A stretch of DNA of 8,240 nt from Candidatus Bathyarchaeota archaeon (GTDB lineage: Archaea > Thermoproteota > Bathyarchaeia > Bathyarchaeales > Bathyarchaeaceae): contig QMYO01000058.1 in NCBI GenBank assembly GCA_003662715.1, forward strand, positions 1 to 8,240, read 5' to 3'. A program made the translations under genes and the position numbers. Below, one piece after another: positions 1 through 6,987 of the stretch. Each line of letters starts with the position of its first letter. Position 1 is the stretch's first letter. The notes under the pieces were generated by a model. That model did not search any database and was not told the origin of the DNA. It saw only the letters and a program-made list of their open reading frames with translations.

Positions 1-91
1 GGTTAAGGAACGGCTTTCAGCGCCCATAGGCCAGGCTTCCCGGCTTTTTTGGATGCTTCATCAAACCGTTTGTTCCTTTTCCTGAGGGACG

Positions 92-106
92 CCAGCTTTT
101 AGCTGG
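92..106. repeat. Short inverted repeat at the mttB stop codon
   Basis: CCAGCT (92-97) and AGCTGG (101-106) form a perfect 6-bp stem with a 3-base loop around the mttB TAA codon. On the plus strand it is followed by five T (107-111), but no plus-strand gene ends here. On the minus strand, where mttB is transcribed, no T tract follows. Its role as an mRNA 3' structure is unproven. Positions 1-91 hold no gene I can support. Confidence 0.25.
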
Positions 107-1551
107 TTTTTGTGAGTTCTTTGTCGGCTTCTTTCACGATTTCGCGGATTTCCTTGGCGATATCCTTGTCCAACGGCTCAGGTTTATGATGTGCCAAGAT
201 GTAGTCGACCTTTTCGCAGGCTTTTTTGAACAGGTCTTTCCATCCCTTCTTTTCCCATTCTGCGCGGTAGTCCCTTGTGAAGAGTTCAGGTATCCACACG
301 GCGGTTTTAATCCTCTTTCGGGTGCTTTCCTGACTCATGAAATGACCGCCAGGACCCACTTTTATGATGGTGTCCAAGTCGATTGTTTCGTCGGTTACTT
401 CTATACCTTTCAGGCTATGCCTCACAGCGGCGATGATCTCGTTATCAATCACGTACTGTTCCAAGCTCATCGACATGCCGGAATCCAACATACCCATCCC
501 ATACATGTTTTTTCCATTCGTCACCATTGCAGGTATCACCGCCGTGATTGTTTTCTCATGAGCCGCCTGAGGGTCGACTATCTTGGCGTCTGTCTAGCAA
601 GCAGCAATCAGACACGGCAGGTCATAGTAGTGAGACAATTCCATGCAACCAGCGTTAACCAAAGCCATCTCAGGGTTTCCAACAGGGTAGTATCCTTTAC
701 GCGGGTCAGCGGCTGAGCCAGAGCATTCGATTTCAAATGGAACTCCAGGCGCTATCATCTGCGACAACACCAAACTGCTCAGTACTTCAGCGTTCCAAAC
801 CACCAACGTCCCCGCCAAAGTTGCGGGAGCCGTGGTAATAGCTGTGGCCATGCTTCCGCAGAGCGTTGGAAGCCCTTCCTTAGCAGCCATGATTTGGGAG
901 TCAAGAATCTCCTTTGCATGCACCAAGGGGCTGGTTGCCCATCCGCCACCAACAGTGATAGGAGTCTTCTTGAGCTCTTCCATTCCTCCCAATAGCGCCG
1001 CGCCGATTCTCATTGCGTACCTCATTTGATCTCCATTTTCTGTGAATAAGAAGACAGGTTTGGTACTGTAGTTTACTAAGACTTCAAATGAATGAATCAT
1101 TTGTACGTTAGGATGTAGGTCCGTTGGCATGCTTCCCACCCATGCTATATCGACATTTTCTAGCGCATCACCGACAATCATTATTTTTTTAATGTCCTCC
1201 AGTGTGCTTGGACGCTGAGTTCCATCTCGTTCCGTGAAATATGTGCCTTCGCCAAAGGTCATAATAGAGAAATCTTTAGGATTTGGAATTTTCTTGCCTT
1301 CTCTGGTGTATCGAGGTAGTTCGCTTGGCGCCTTTTTTCTGAACTCGTCGAACACGGCTTCCGGTATCTTCGCTATCTTCGTTTTCCGATCCACTATTGC
1401 CCCATTTTTTTCAAGAATATCCAAAGCCTCATCGTTAAGGAATTTGACGCCTGCCTCCTCTAGCACCTTCACTGTAGCACGATGAATCTTATCTAGGTCC
1501 TCTTTTGAAAGAAGCTTCAGCAGACTTTTCCCCAGCTTTTTTCACCTCCAT
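99..1551 (-). CDS. mttB: Trimethylamine methyltransferase family protein (MttB-like), in-frame UAG read as pyrrolysine
   Basis: MttB transfers a methyl group from trimethylamine to a cognate corrinoid protein in methylotrophic metabolism in the cytoplasm. Two open stretches (1472-597 and 593-102) lie in one frame and are split only by TAG at 594-596. The join reads CLIAAC-UAG-TDAKIVDPQAAHEK, the pyrrolysine site of this family. The distal part carries the family's VGPGGHFMSQ segment and ends in TAA. In-frame homology (KEDLDKIHRAT) continues upstream of the GTG at 1472, so that GTG is not the true start. Removing one T from the run at 1537-1542 joins this to ATG 1549-1551, giving 483 residues with Pyl at 319, close to Methanosarcina MttB (Pyl 334). 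An in-frame ATG at 1567-1569 would suit a leaderless transcript. Without a frame correction only a CTG start near 1535 is available. No corrinoid protein or activation gene is visible. Family call is strong; substrate is inferred. Confidence 0.85.
594..596 (-). other. In-frame amber codon, probable pyrrolysine site of MttB
   Basis: The plus-strand bases are cta, giving TAG on the coding strand. The reading frame is open for 292 codons before it (from the GTG at 1472, further with the upstream extension) and 164 codons after it, and both halves match the same protein family without a gap. The residues around it (AAC before, TDAKIVDPQ after) are those expected around the catalytic pyrrolysine of MttB. 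No tRNA-Pyl or pyl biosynthesis gene is in the window, so decoding is inferred. Confidence 0.85.
1537..1542 (-). other. Homopolymer T6 with apparent +1 frameshift at the mttB N-terminus
   Basis: The plus strand has six T (A6 on the coding strand). As given, ATG 1549-1551 reads MEVKKAGEKSAEASFKRGPR and then stops. With five A it reads MEVKKLGKSLLKLLSKED and runs into the MttB frame. A one-base assembly or sequencing error is the simplest explanation. A true frameshift mutation, or a CTG start at 1533-1535 preceded by GGAGGTGA at 1542-1549, are alternatives. Confidence 0.6.
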
Positions 1552-1596
1552 CAGATTATTTTGTGTCATTCCGCAAGGGCTTTCATTTACACTTCA

Positions 1597-1606
1597 TTTA
1601 AATATT
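1597..1606 (-). promoter_or_regulatory. Candidate TATA box of mttB
   Basis: The coding-strand sequence AATATTTAAA matches an archaeal TATA element. Its centre lies about 32 bases upstream of the ATG at 1567-1569, which predicts a transcript start near 1575. This would give an almost leaderless message from that ATG, or a leader of about 24 bases for the ATG at 1549-1551. Both ATGs are in the same frame. The match is by eye only. Confidence 0.4.
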
Positions 1607-1727
1607 ATGTTTTCAAGCGAAATAAATTTGTAACATAATAATTTTGAATGCGTGTGATAGCGTTAACTAAAATTCTGACATTTTTTGTAAATTTGGCAAC
1701 CCATCATAGAGTTGAGTTAAGAAATGA

Positions 1728-2030
1728 GATGGGAAAGAAACTTTTGTGGAAGTTTGCATTTATGAAGAGAAGTCAGATAATGAGGAGGAATTCGAAAAAA
1801 TTAATAGAGACCGTTGGAAGATTCGGAGGAAACAGAAGGGGTATGTGTGTCATTCATTTATTAAAGCGAAAGTATCGGCAGAAAAGCTTTAACGATGTGA
1901 AGGCTAGAAAGTCTTCAATAGAGAATCATATACTACCGCTGCTATCTATATCCTCAAGGCTCATTACAAAAAATTCTAGACTCTTGAAAACAGCACCCAA
2001 AACATTCTCTGCAACTATTTAGGAATCTAA
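1728..2030 (+). pseudogene. Possible decayed coding remnant, unidentified
   Basis: About 570 bases between mttB and the thymidylate kinase lack a clear gene. One frame in this stretch has a protein-like, charge-balanced composition: an open part (1728-1889) containing INRDRWKIRRKQKGYV, then UAA 1890-1892, UAG 1905-1907, a part reading SYTTAAIYILKAHYKKF, UAG 1977-1979, and TLENSTQNILCNYLGI before UAA 2028-2030. It has no start codon. I could not assign a family. It may be a degraded gene or chance. A longer overlapping open frame (1648-2022) is strongly basic and looks like a shadow. Confidence 0.2.
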
Positions 2031-2100
2031 ACAAATTTTGTGATTAATAAGAGCGCTCGCCAACTCCAACTATGACCTTTAGCATTATCTTTAAGCAAAA

Positions 2101-2109
2101 TTATTAAAA
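2101..2109 (+). promoter_or_regulatory. Candidate TATA box of the thymidylate kinase gene
   Basis: TTATTAAAA sits in an A/T-rich run downstream of the gene-free stretch and would place transcription start near 2130. That is 25-30 bases before the TTG and GTG start candidates at 2155 and 2161. Assigned by spacing and composition only. Confidence 0.35.
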
Positions 2110-2160
2110 ACTAAACTTACTAAAGAAACAATAGAATATTTGTGGTGTTTATTGTTGTTA

Positions 2161-2820
2161 GTGCAGTCGACAAAGAAGGTGCTGAAGGAGGGGATACTAA
2201 TTGCAATCGAAGGAATCGACGGAGCTGGAAAAACAACCCAAGCAAACATCCTATACCGAAGACTTCTCAAGGAAGGTTATCCTGTTTCGCTTTTTCATGA
2301 ACCTACAAACGGAAAATGGGGAAGGAAAATAGCGAACCTTGTAAGAAATGGACGGCAGAACACAGACCCGATGAGAGAATTTCAACTCTTTTTTCTCGAT
2401 AGAAAAGAAGATGTTGAGAAGAACATTCGACCAGCTTTAAGCAATAAAAAAATTGTGATTATGGATAGGTATTATCTTTCAAACGTTGCTTACCAAGGTG
2501 CTCTGGGGCTTCAAGCAGATTTTATAGAAAACAAAAATGAAGAAGCCTTCCCAATTCCTAGGAAAACTATAATTCTTGACTTGTCGCCGCAAGTAGCCCT
2601 TTCAAGAATAAGAAAAGAAAGAAATTCTGTCCCAAACCATTTTGAGAGAAAAAAGTATCTCAGCAAGGTAAGAAAGATCTTTCTACAACGATTTTCTGGT
2701 AGGAAAAATGTCGTTGTAATAGAAGGAGACGCTAAACGTAATATAGATGAAATCGCTTCGCAAATATTGAATATTGTAAGACCAATTGTAAGGTCTGTAG
2801 AGGAACAAAATAGTGAGTGA
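2161..2820 (+). CDS. tmk: Thymidylate kinase (dTMP kinase)
   Basis: The enzyme phosphorylates dTMP to dTDP with ATP, a required cytosolic step to dTTP. The P-loop EGIDGAGKTTQ lies near the N-terminus, followed by FHEPTNGKWG (the family's substrate-proximal EPT segment), the DRYYLSNVAYQGA motif and ILDLSPQVALSRIRKER, where the DLxPxxALxRI pattern precedes a basic LID region. The length from GTG 2161 is 219 residues, near the usual 200-215. The start is uncertain. The frame is open from TTG 2140; TTG 2155 has GGTG 7 bases upstream (2144-2147); GTG 2179 would give the most usual N-terminus. It ends in TGA and overlaps the next gene by 8 bases, so the two are probably cotranscribed. Confidence 0.88.
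   Translation: MQSTKKVLKEGILIAIEGIDGAGKTTQANILYRRLLKEGYPVSLFHEPTNGKWGRKIANLVRNGRQNTDPMREFQLFFLDRKEDVEKNIRPALSNKKIVIMDRYYLSNVAYQGALGLQADFIENKNEEAFPIPRKTIILDLSPQVALSRIRKERNSVPNHFERKKYLSKVRKIFLQRFSGRKNVVVIEGDAKRNIDEIASQILNIVRPIVRSVEEQNSE
2799..2804 (+). promoter_or_regulatory. Ribosome-binding site for the four-cysteine protein
   Basis: AGAGGA lies inside the thymidylate kinase coding region, 8 bases before the GTG at 2813. It decides in favour of this non-ATG start and argues that the small frame is truly translated. Confidence 0.6.
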
Positions 2821-3118
2821 AACTGAGCTTAGCGAAGAGATCATCAATTTATTCAAGAAAAGAGAAAAACTCAACCGAGAGATTGATGAGTTACAAAATA
2901 AGCTTGTTAAAAAATTGTGTCCAAAAGGCAAAAGTCAATGTGAGCCTGCATACTGTACGTTCCGCATAACGGATAGTTGCCCTTTTCTTGAAAAATGGCA
3001 AAACATACTTTCAGAGGCAAACGTTAAAGAAGATTTCCTTGAGGAAATATTAGATATAGATATCCTATCAAAGATCTTACCTACAAAAGGGAAAGTTCTG
3101 ACGAAGAAAAAAGGTTAA
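2813..3118 (+). CDS. Small coiled-coil / four-cysteine protein, unknown function
   Basis: This 101-residue protein starts with GTG inside the end of the thymidylate kinase gene. A ribosome-binding site AGAGGA (2799-2804) stands 8 bases upstream, which supports both the start and translational coupling. Residues 5-34 are highly charged with leucine or isoleucine at heptad-like spacing (INLFKKREKLNREIDELQNK), suggesting a helix or short coiled coil. A cluster follows with C36, C43, C48 and C56 (spacing 6, 4, 7), each of the first and last followed by Pro, which could bind zinc or an iron-sulfur cluster. The C-terminal 20 residues are rich in lysine. There is no signal peptide or membrane segment. 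I do not recognise the family; the metal-binding idea is inference. Confidence 0.75.
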   Translation: MSETELSEEIINLFKKREKLNREIDELQNKLVKKLCPKGKSQCEPAYCTFRITDSCPFLEKWQNILSEANVKEDFLEEILDIDILSKILPTKGKVLTKKKG

Positions 3119-3135
3119 ACTTCATGTGTGTTAAC

Positions 3136-3149
3136 TAACCGATAGGTTA
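3136..3149. repeat. Small inverted repeat after the tmk gene pair
   Basis: TAACC (3136-3140) and GGTTA (3145-3149) form a 5-bp stem with a GATA loop, 18 bases after the stop codon of the four-cysteine protein. No strong T tract follows, so it is only a weak terminator candidate. Confidence 0.2.
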
Positions 3150-3173
3150 TCAGAACTTGCCGTTAATCCATTA

Positions 3174-3199
3174 ATTAAGGATCGATCACCTTAATAATG
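3174..3199 (+). promoter_or_regulatory. Candidate promoter with overlapping palindrome upstream of the HD gene
   Basis: ATTAAGG (3174-3180) and CCTTAAT (3189-3195) are perfect inverted arms around an 8-base spacer containing ATCGAT. The right arm overlaps a TATA-like TTAATAAT (3191-3198). This predicts transcription start near 3220, just before the ribosome-binding site. A repressor bound to the palindrome would cover the TATA element. Operator function is inferred from layout only. Confidence 0.35.
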
Positions 3200-3220
3200 A
3201 TGCTCAAGAATTGAAAGATT

Positions 3221-3226
3221 AGGAGA
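3221..3226 (+). promoter_or_regulatory. Ribosome-binding site of the HD gene
   Basis: AGGAGA ends 8 bases before the ATG at 3235 and supports that start. Confidence 0.6.
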
Positions 3227-3234
3227 ACCCAGAC

Positions 3235-4512
3235 ATGCGACAGTACTGGGGTGAAATTAAAGATCCAGTTCACGGATATGTCTATGTCACTGAAGCTGAG
3301 AAAACCCTTATAGATTCTTTCCCGGTGCAGAGGCTACATCGGCTTAGGCAACTCGCGGGATCAGAATATGTGTATCCAGGCGCTAACCACACTCGATTTG
3401 AACATTCAATCGGCGTAATGCATCTAGCTGGACGTTTAGCAGAGAACTCGCATCTTTCGCAGTATCTTTCTGAAGATGAGGTTCAAAAGGTTAGAATTGC
3501 TGCTTTGCTTCATGATGTGGGGCATGGACCGTTCTCCCACGTTTTTGAACACCTACTCGTAAAATTCTTGAACAAAACACATGAAGACCTGAATGTTTGG
3601 ATTGTTCAGAACTCAGAGCTAAAAGACCTACTCAGCGACCTCGGATACGACCCGAATGAATTGGCAAAGCTTTCAGTAGGATTATTACACAAGCCGAGAA
3701 GAGCATTTATGGATCAGATTATCCGAAGCGCAGTAGATGTGGATAAACTTGACTTCGTTGTTCGCGATACGTATCACACCGGCGCAGAATATGGATATGT
3801 AGATGTTTTCCGCATCATCCATATGCTTGATGTGCTGGATGAAAATCTCGCAGTTGATTTGGGAGCGCTATCAGCTCTGGAATCCCTTATTTTGGCACGT
3901 ATCGAGTCATTCAAGAGCATATACTTCCATAGAGTGGGGCGAGCAGTTCAGATAATGCTTGCCACAGCTATGGAGGAGGCTAAAGATGAGTTGGGCTTGG
4001 TAAACTTCCAGTCTCCAGAGGAGTATTTGGCTCTAAACGATTACACGGTGTGGACTATGTTAAAGAATTGTAAAAAATCGAAGAAGATTATAGAGAGTTT
4101 GGAGAGGCGAAGGCTGCTTAAATGCGCTTATGAACAGACTTTCTATGTGAAGGATAAAACGGTTTCCAGCATCTTCAGCGTTGAGGAAATTCGAAATCAG
4201 ATGAGAGACAAAATCGCTTCAGAGGCAGGGGTGAAATCGCAATCCGTTGTGATTGATGTACCAACACTTCCTTCAGTACCTTATCGTCACTCCGTGCTTT
4301 TAGAACCAATGGAAATCCCAGTTTTCCAACGAACTCGGGACGGTGAAAAGATTCCTCAGCGACTAAGCGACATCTCTGGAATATTTGACGTGCTTAAAGG
4401 ATTCATAAACATCATACGAGTTTACACTGAAGAGAAACATCGTGAAAAGGTTGGCGCCGCTGCAGCGAAACTGCTTGGGGGAATTCCTTCTTCAGCAAAA
4501 ATATCCTTTTAG
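3235..4512 (+). CDS. HD-domain phosphohydrolase (dNTPase / SAMHD1-like family)
   Basis: This 425-residue protein belongs to the HD superfamily of metal-dependent phosphohydrolases that includes dNTP triphosphohydrolases. The N-terminus KDPVHGYVYVT and VQRLHRLRQL are typical of this branch. The metal ligands are visible: H57 in HTRFEHSIG, H93-D94 in LLHDVGHGPFSH, and D170 in VDVDKLDFVVRD, laid out as in SAMHD1 (H167, H206-D207, D311). The C-terminal half (about residue 230 on) is less conserved and may be regulatory or for oligomerisation. ATG 3235 has a good ribosome-binding site. It ends with TAG, and the next in-frame stop would come only after 49 more codons. The dehydratase genes start 25 bases downstream, so it probably heads their operon. 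The exact nucleotide substrate cannot be told from sequence. Confidence 0.85.
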   Translation: MRQYWGEIKDPVHGYVYVTEAEKTLIDSFPVQRLHRLRQLAGSEYVYPGANHTRFEHSIGVMHLAGRLAENSHLSQYLSEDEVQKVRIAALLHDVGHGPFSHVFEHLLVKFLNKTHEDLNVWIVQNSELKDLLSDLGYDPNELAKLSVGLLHKPRRAFMDQIIRSAVDVDKLDFVVRDTYHTGAEYGYVDVFRIIHMLDVLDENLAVDLGALSALESLILARIESFKSIYFHRVGRAVQIMLATAMEEAKDELGLVNFQSPEEYLALNDYTVWTMLKNCKKSKKIIESLERRRLLKCAYEQTFYVKDKTVSSIFSVEEIRNQMRDKIASEAGVKSQSVVIDVPTLPSVPYRHSVLLEPMEIPVFQRTRDGEKIPQRLSDISGIFDVLKGFINIIRVYTEEKHREKVGAAAAKLLGGIPSSAKISF

Positions 4513-4537
4513 GCTAAAAAAAGAGGAAAAAGAGAAG

Positions 4538-4945
4538 TTGAAAGTCGAGACGTTAAAGGGACGTTCAATTGTCCCTGGACATTGCAGAGGAAAGGCGTTA
4601 GTCTCCATGAAACCAATCAGTTTTCTCGGCGGCGTAGACGCAGAGTCAGGGTTAATTGTTGAAGTTGGTCACGACTTAAAAGGAAAGAGCGTTAAGGACA
4701 CAATTCTTTGTTTTCCACACGGCCACGGCTCCACGGTTGGCAGTTACGTAGTCTACTCCTTAGTTAAGAGGGGATTAGGTCCTAAAGCTATCATTAACCA
4801 GACAGCGGACCCCGTGGTTGTGGTTGGCGCCATTATCGCTGAGATTCCCATGGTTGACCAAGTTGACATTCAACAGATTAGAACAGGCGACGAAGTGGAA
4901 GTTGACTGCAACAAAGGAATAGTTAAGGTTACGAGGAGGAAGTAG
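4538..4945 (+). CDS. Phosphomevalonate dehydratase small subunit (aconitase X swivel domain, DUF126)
   Basis: This is the small, swivelling subunit of the aconitase-X type dehydratase. In archaea it pairs with the large subunit to convert (R)-mevalonate 5-phosphate to trans-anhydromevalonate phosphate in the modified mevalonate pathway. Family hallmarks are GRSIVPGHCRGKALVS near the N-terminus, PISFLGGVDAESG, FPHGHGSTVGSYVVY and INQTADPVVVVGAIIAEIPM. TTG 4538 gives 135 residues, the usual size, with a purine-rich AAGAGG upstream (4522-4526). An ATG at 4442 would overlap the HD gene by 71 bases and add an unconserved tail, so I reject it. The stop TAG 4943-4945 is followed in frame by further TAGs at 4949-4951 and 4964-4966. 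The large subunit gene starts 7 bases on. Confidence 0.88.
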   Translation: MKVETLKGRSIVPGHCRGKALVSMKPISFLGGVDAESGLIVEVGHDLKGKSVKDTILCFPHGHGSTVGSYVVYSLVKRGLGPKAIINQTADPVVVVGAIIAEIPMVDQVDIQQIRTGDEVEVDCNKGIVKVTRRK

Positions 4946-4952
4946 AGGTAGG

Positions 4953-6125
4953 GTGTACTTAACTAGAGAAGAAGAAAAGATATACGATGGTGAGTGGGGC
5001 TGGGCATATCAGGTTTCAATGAAGATTCTTGTTCGTCTAGGCGACTTGTTTGGAGCCACTAAACTAATACCCATCAAGTCCGCTCACATCTCTGGAGTAT
5101 CCTATAAAACTCTAGGTGACGCTCCAATAGACTTTCTTGAAGCTTTGGCGAGGACTAATGCAAAGGTGCAGGTGCCTTCCACGCTTAATCCGTCAAGCTT
5201 TGACCCCGCTTATCTAGCTAAGAATTTTCCTCAAGAATACAGAGCCCGACAGTTAAGCATAACCAATTTGTACAAGAAAATGGATGTTAAACCCGTCTTT
5301 ACGTGCACGCCTTACTACATACACAAGCCGCAACCAAACTCGCATCTTGCGTGGGCAGAGTCTTCTGCGGTGATGTATGCTAACTCGGTTTTGGGAGCTT
5401 GGACGAACAGGGAGGGGGGTCCAAGTGCGCTTGCGGCGGCGCTTATAGGAAAAACGCCCAATTATGGTGTTCATCAAGCTGAAAATCGTCGAGCAGATGT
5501 TCTCGTTAAGGTTGAGGTTAATCTCAGAAATCAGATGGAATATGGAGTGTTAGGAATTCATGTTGGGAAACTGTTGAAAGATAAGATTCCTGTTTTTGAT
5601 GGATTGTCCAACTATACGAATGACTGTTTGAAACAGCTTGGCGCTGGATTAGCTTCAAGCGGAATGTCAACCATGTTTCGTTATAAAAAATCAGATGCAG
5701 ACAGAAAGCTTGAAACAATTTCCATCCAAGCAGAGAACATAGAAAACACCATTGAAAGCTTGTCCACTACATTTGAGGTGCCAGACCTAGTTTTCATCGG
5801 ATGTCCCCATTGCTCCTTAAATGAGGTTCGAAATGTTGCTCAAGCGCTTAAAGGCAGGAAGGTGAGGAAAGAAGCGAAACTTTGGGTGTGCACTTCTCGA
5901 CATGTTAAGGGAAAAGCGGAGGAATACGTTAAAATTATTGAAAAGGCGGGGGGTCACGTGCTCTGTGACACTTGCGCCGTTGTCACATGGATAAACAAGC
6001 TTGGAATAAACTCTATGATGACTAACTCGGCGAAAACAGCTTATTATGCACCTACTCTGAACAGAGTAAATGTACGTTTAGCTTCGCTGGACCAGTGCGT
6101 CAATACAGCTTGTGTTAAAGAATAG
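4953..6125 (+). CDS. Phosphomevalonate dehydratase large subunit (aconitase X catalytic, DUF521)
   Basis: This 390-residue protein is the iron-sulfur catalytic subunit of aconitase X. In archaea the enzyme dehydrates mevalonate 5-phosphate for isoprenoid, and so membrane lipid, synthesis. The order of motifs is typical: TREEEKIYDGEWGWAYQ at the start, FTCTPYY (C118), ESSAVMYANSVLGAWTNREG with GGPSALAAALIGKTPNYG, then IGCPHCSLNEV (C284, C287), VCTSRHV (C313) and LCDTCAVV (C338, C341). Several of these cysteines are candidate cluster ligands. The GTG start at 4953 follows AGAGGT (4944-4949), partly inside the upstream stop. The end TAG is backed by TGA at 6129-6131, so readthrough would cost two residues. 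Bacterial relatives act on hydroxyproline or other substrates, so the mevalonate assignment rests on the archaeal context. Confidence 0.9.
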   Translation: MYLTREEEKIYDGEWGWAYQVSMKILVRLGDLFGATKLIPIKSAHISGVSYKTLGDAPIDFLEALARTNAKVQVPSTLNPSSFDPAYLAKNFPQEYRARQLSITNLYKKMDVKPVFTCTPYYIHKPQPNSHLAWAESSAVMYANSVLGAWTNREGGPSALAAALIGKTPNYGVHQAENRRADVLVKVEVNLRNQMEYGVLGIHVGKLLKDKIPVFDGLSNYTNDCLKQLGAGLASSGMSTMFRYKKSDADRKLETISIQAENIENTIESLSTTFEVPDLVFIGCPHCSLNEVRNVAQALKGRKVRKEAKLWVCTSRHVKGKAEEYVKIIEKAGGHVLCDTCAVVTWINKLGINSMMTNSAKTAYYAPTLNRVNVRLASLDQCVNTACVKE

Positions 6126-6134
6126 GGTTGAAGG

Positions 6135-6545
6135 TTAACGATAGCTTTTCTGGTCTCTGGCTCTCGCGCCTGGACCACCAAACTTTTTCGGTTCTTTCCG
6201 TCTAGGGTCACCGGCAATCATGGTTCGGTCATACTCTGTTAAAACGGTTTTAACGTGCTTGCTTTTCGTCCATTTTATTAACGCCCTAGCTATGGAGATA
6301 CGTGCGGCTTCAGCTTGCCCCATGAAGCCTCCGCCAGAAACTTTAATGTCTATGTCAAGTTGTTTCCAAATCTCCTCGTCAAGCTGAAGCAAAGGCTCCA
6401 TAATCTTCCTACGAGCGATTTCCGGCTCCAAAATTTCGAGAGGAATGTTATTTATGCGGATTCTACCTTGTCCAGCTCTGACAGTGGCTCGGGCAATAGC
6501 GGTTTTTCGTTTTCCACTTGTTAACAGAATTTTCGGTTTTGACAT
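6135..6545 (-). CDS. rps9: Small ribosomal subunit protein uS9 (archaeal S9P)
   Basis: uS9 sits in the head of the 30S subunit with its basic tail reaching the P-site tRNA. The N-terminal [19 protein letters not shown] and the C-terminal [14 protein letters not shown] are diagnostic, and the central [20 protein letters not shown] is conserved. ATG 6545 gives 136 residues and has GGTGA upstream with about 8 bases spacing. A GTG at 6557 would overlap uL13 and add four residues (MNRR), so I prefer the ATG. It lies 4 bases after the uL13 stop, so the two are surely cotranscribed. It ends in TAA 9 bases from the end of the convergent dehydratase gene. The RNA polymerase genes that often follow it in archaea are absent. 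Confidence 0.95.
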   Translation of the reverse strand: MSKPKILLTSGKRKTAIARATVRAGQGRIRINNIPLEILEPEIARRKIMEPLLQLDEEIWKQLDIDIKVSGGGFMGQAEAARISIARALIKWTKSKHVKTVLTEYDRTMIAGDPRRKEPKKFGGPGARARDQKSYR

Positions 6546-6549
6546 TCTT

Positions 6550-6987
6550 CTATTCACCCATCGGATTCCATCCGATTCTTTTAGCTAACTCCTCCACTCT
6601 TATGTAAGGACACCTTAGCTTTTCTGCGTTGGCGTCAGGTATTGTTTGCATTTCCTTGCCTTCATATTCTTCAGGTACGCCAAGAAAAACTTGAAGCCTC
6701 TTGTACGCTTGTTTTCCCTTAGGTTTCTTCCAAGGAAGCATTCCACGCACGGTTCGGCGAACAATTTGGTCTGGTCTTCTGCGGTGGAGAGGTCCCTTTC
6801 TTGGATGACCAACTTCAAGGAAAGTTTTAGCCTCCTTAACGATGCTGAGTCTCTTGCCAGATATAGCTGCTTTTTCCGCGTTTACAATAACTATTTTTTC
6901 GCCTTGAAGGAGACGCTTGGCTACGACGCTAGCTACTCTGCCTAGGATTAGTCCGTTTGCGTCGATTACTGTGGGTTCAGTGTTCAT
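6550..6987 (-). CDS. rpl13: Large ribosomal subunit protein uL13 (archaeal L13P)
   Basis: uL13 is an early-assembling 50S protein. The protein reads [20 protein letters not shown] at the N-terminus, then [40 protein letters not shown] and [13 protein letters not shown], all typical of archaeal uL13. ATG 6987 gives 145 residues, the family size, and has GGTGA (6993-6997) 5 bases upstream. The frame is open further upstream to 7059, but that extension lacks family similarity. It ends in TAG at 6550-6552, and the in-frame reading beyond it would run about 28 codons inside uS9. The usual upstream partner eL18 is not present. Confidence 0.95.
   Translation of the reverse strand: MNTEPTVIDANGLILGRVASVVAKRLLQGEKIVIVNAEKAAISGKRLSIVKEAKTFLEVGHPRKGPLHRRRPDQIVRRTVRGMLPWKKPKGKQAYKRLQVFLGVPEEYEGKEMQTIPDANAEKLRCPYIRVEELAKRIGWNPMGE

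Noticed and set aside
5..78. 7-bp complementary ends (AAGGAAC and GTTCCTT) 74 bases apart, suggestive of a tRNA such as tRNA-Pyl
   Set aside because: No T-arm, D-arm or anticodon stem can be drawn on either strand within the span.
1..98. Open frame continuing after the mttB TAA on the minus strand (about 31 codons)
   Set aside because: No ATG, GTG or TTG start and no recognisable family; basic and short, probably chance.
186..716. 176-codon plus-strand frame opposite mttB
   Set aside because: Antisense shadow of the methyltransferase, which has clear family similarity on the minus strand.
1648..2022. 124-codon open frame on the plus strand
   Set aside because: Very rich in lysine and arginine with few acidic residues, no recognised domain and no ribosome-binding site; another frame of the same stretch looks more protein-like.
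4442..4537. Upstream ATG extension of the small dehydratase subunit
   Set aside because: Would overlap the HD gene by 71 bases and adds residues not typical of the family; TTG 4538 gives the normal length.
6646..6945. 99-codon plus-strand frame opposite uL13
   Set aside because: Shadow of a well-identified ribosomal protein gene.
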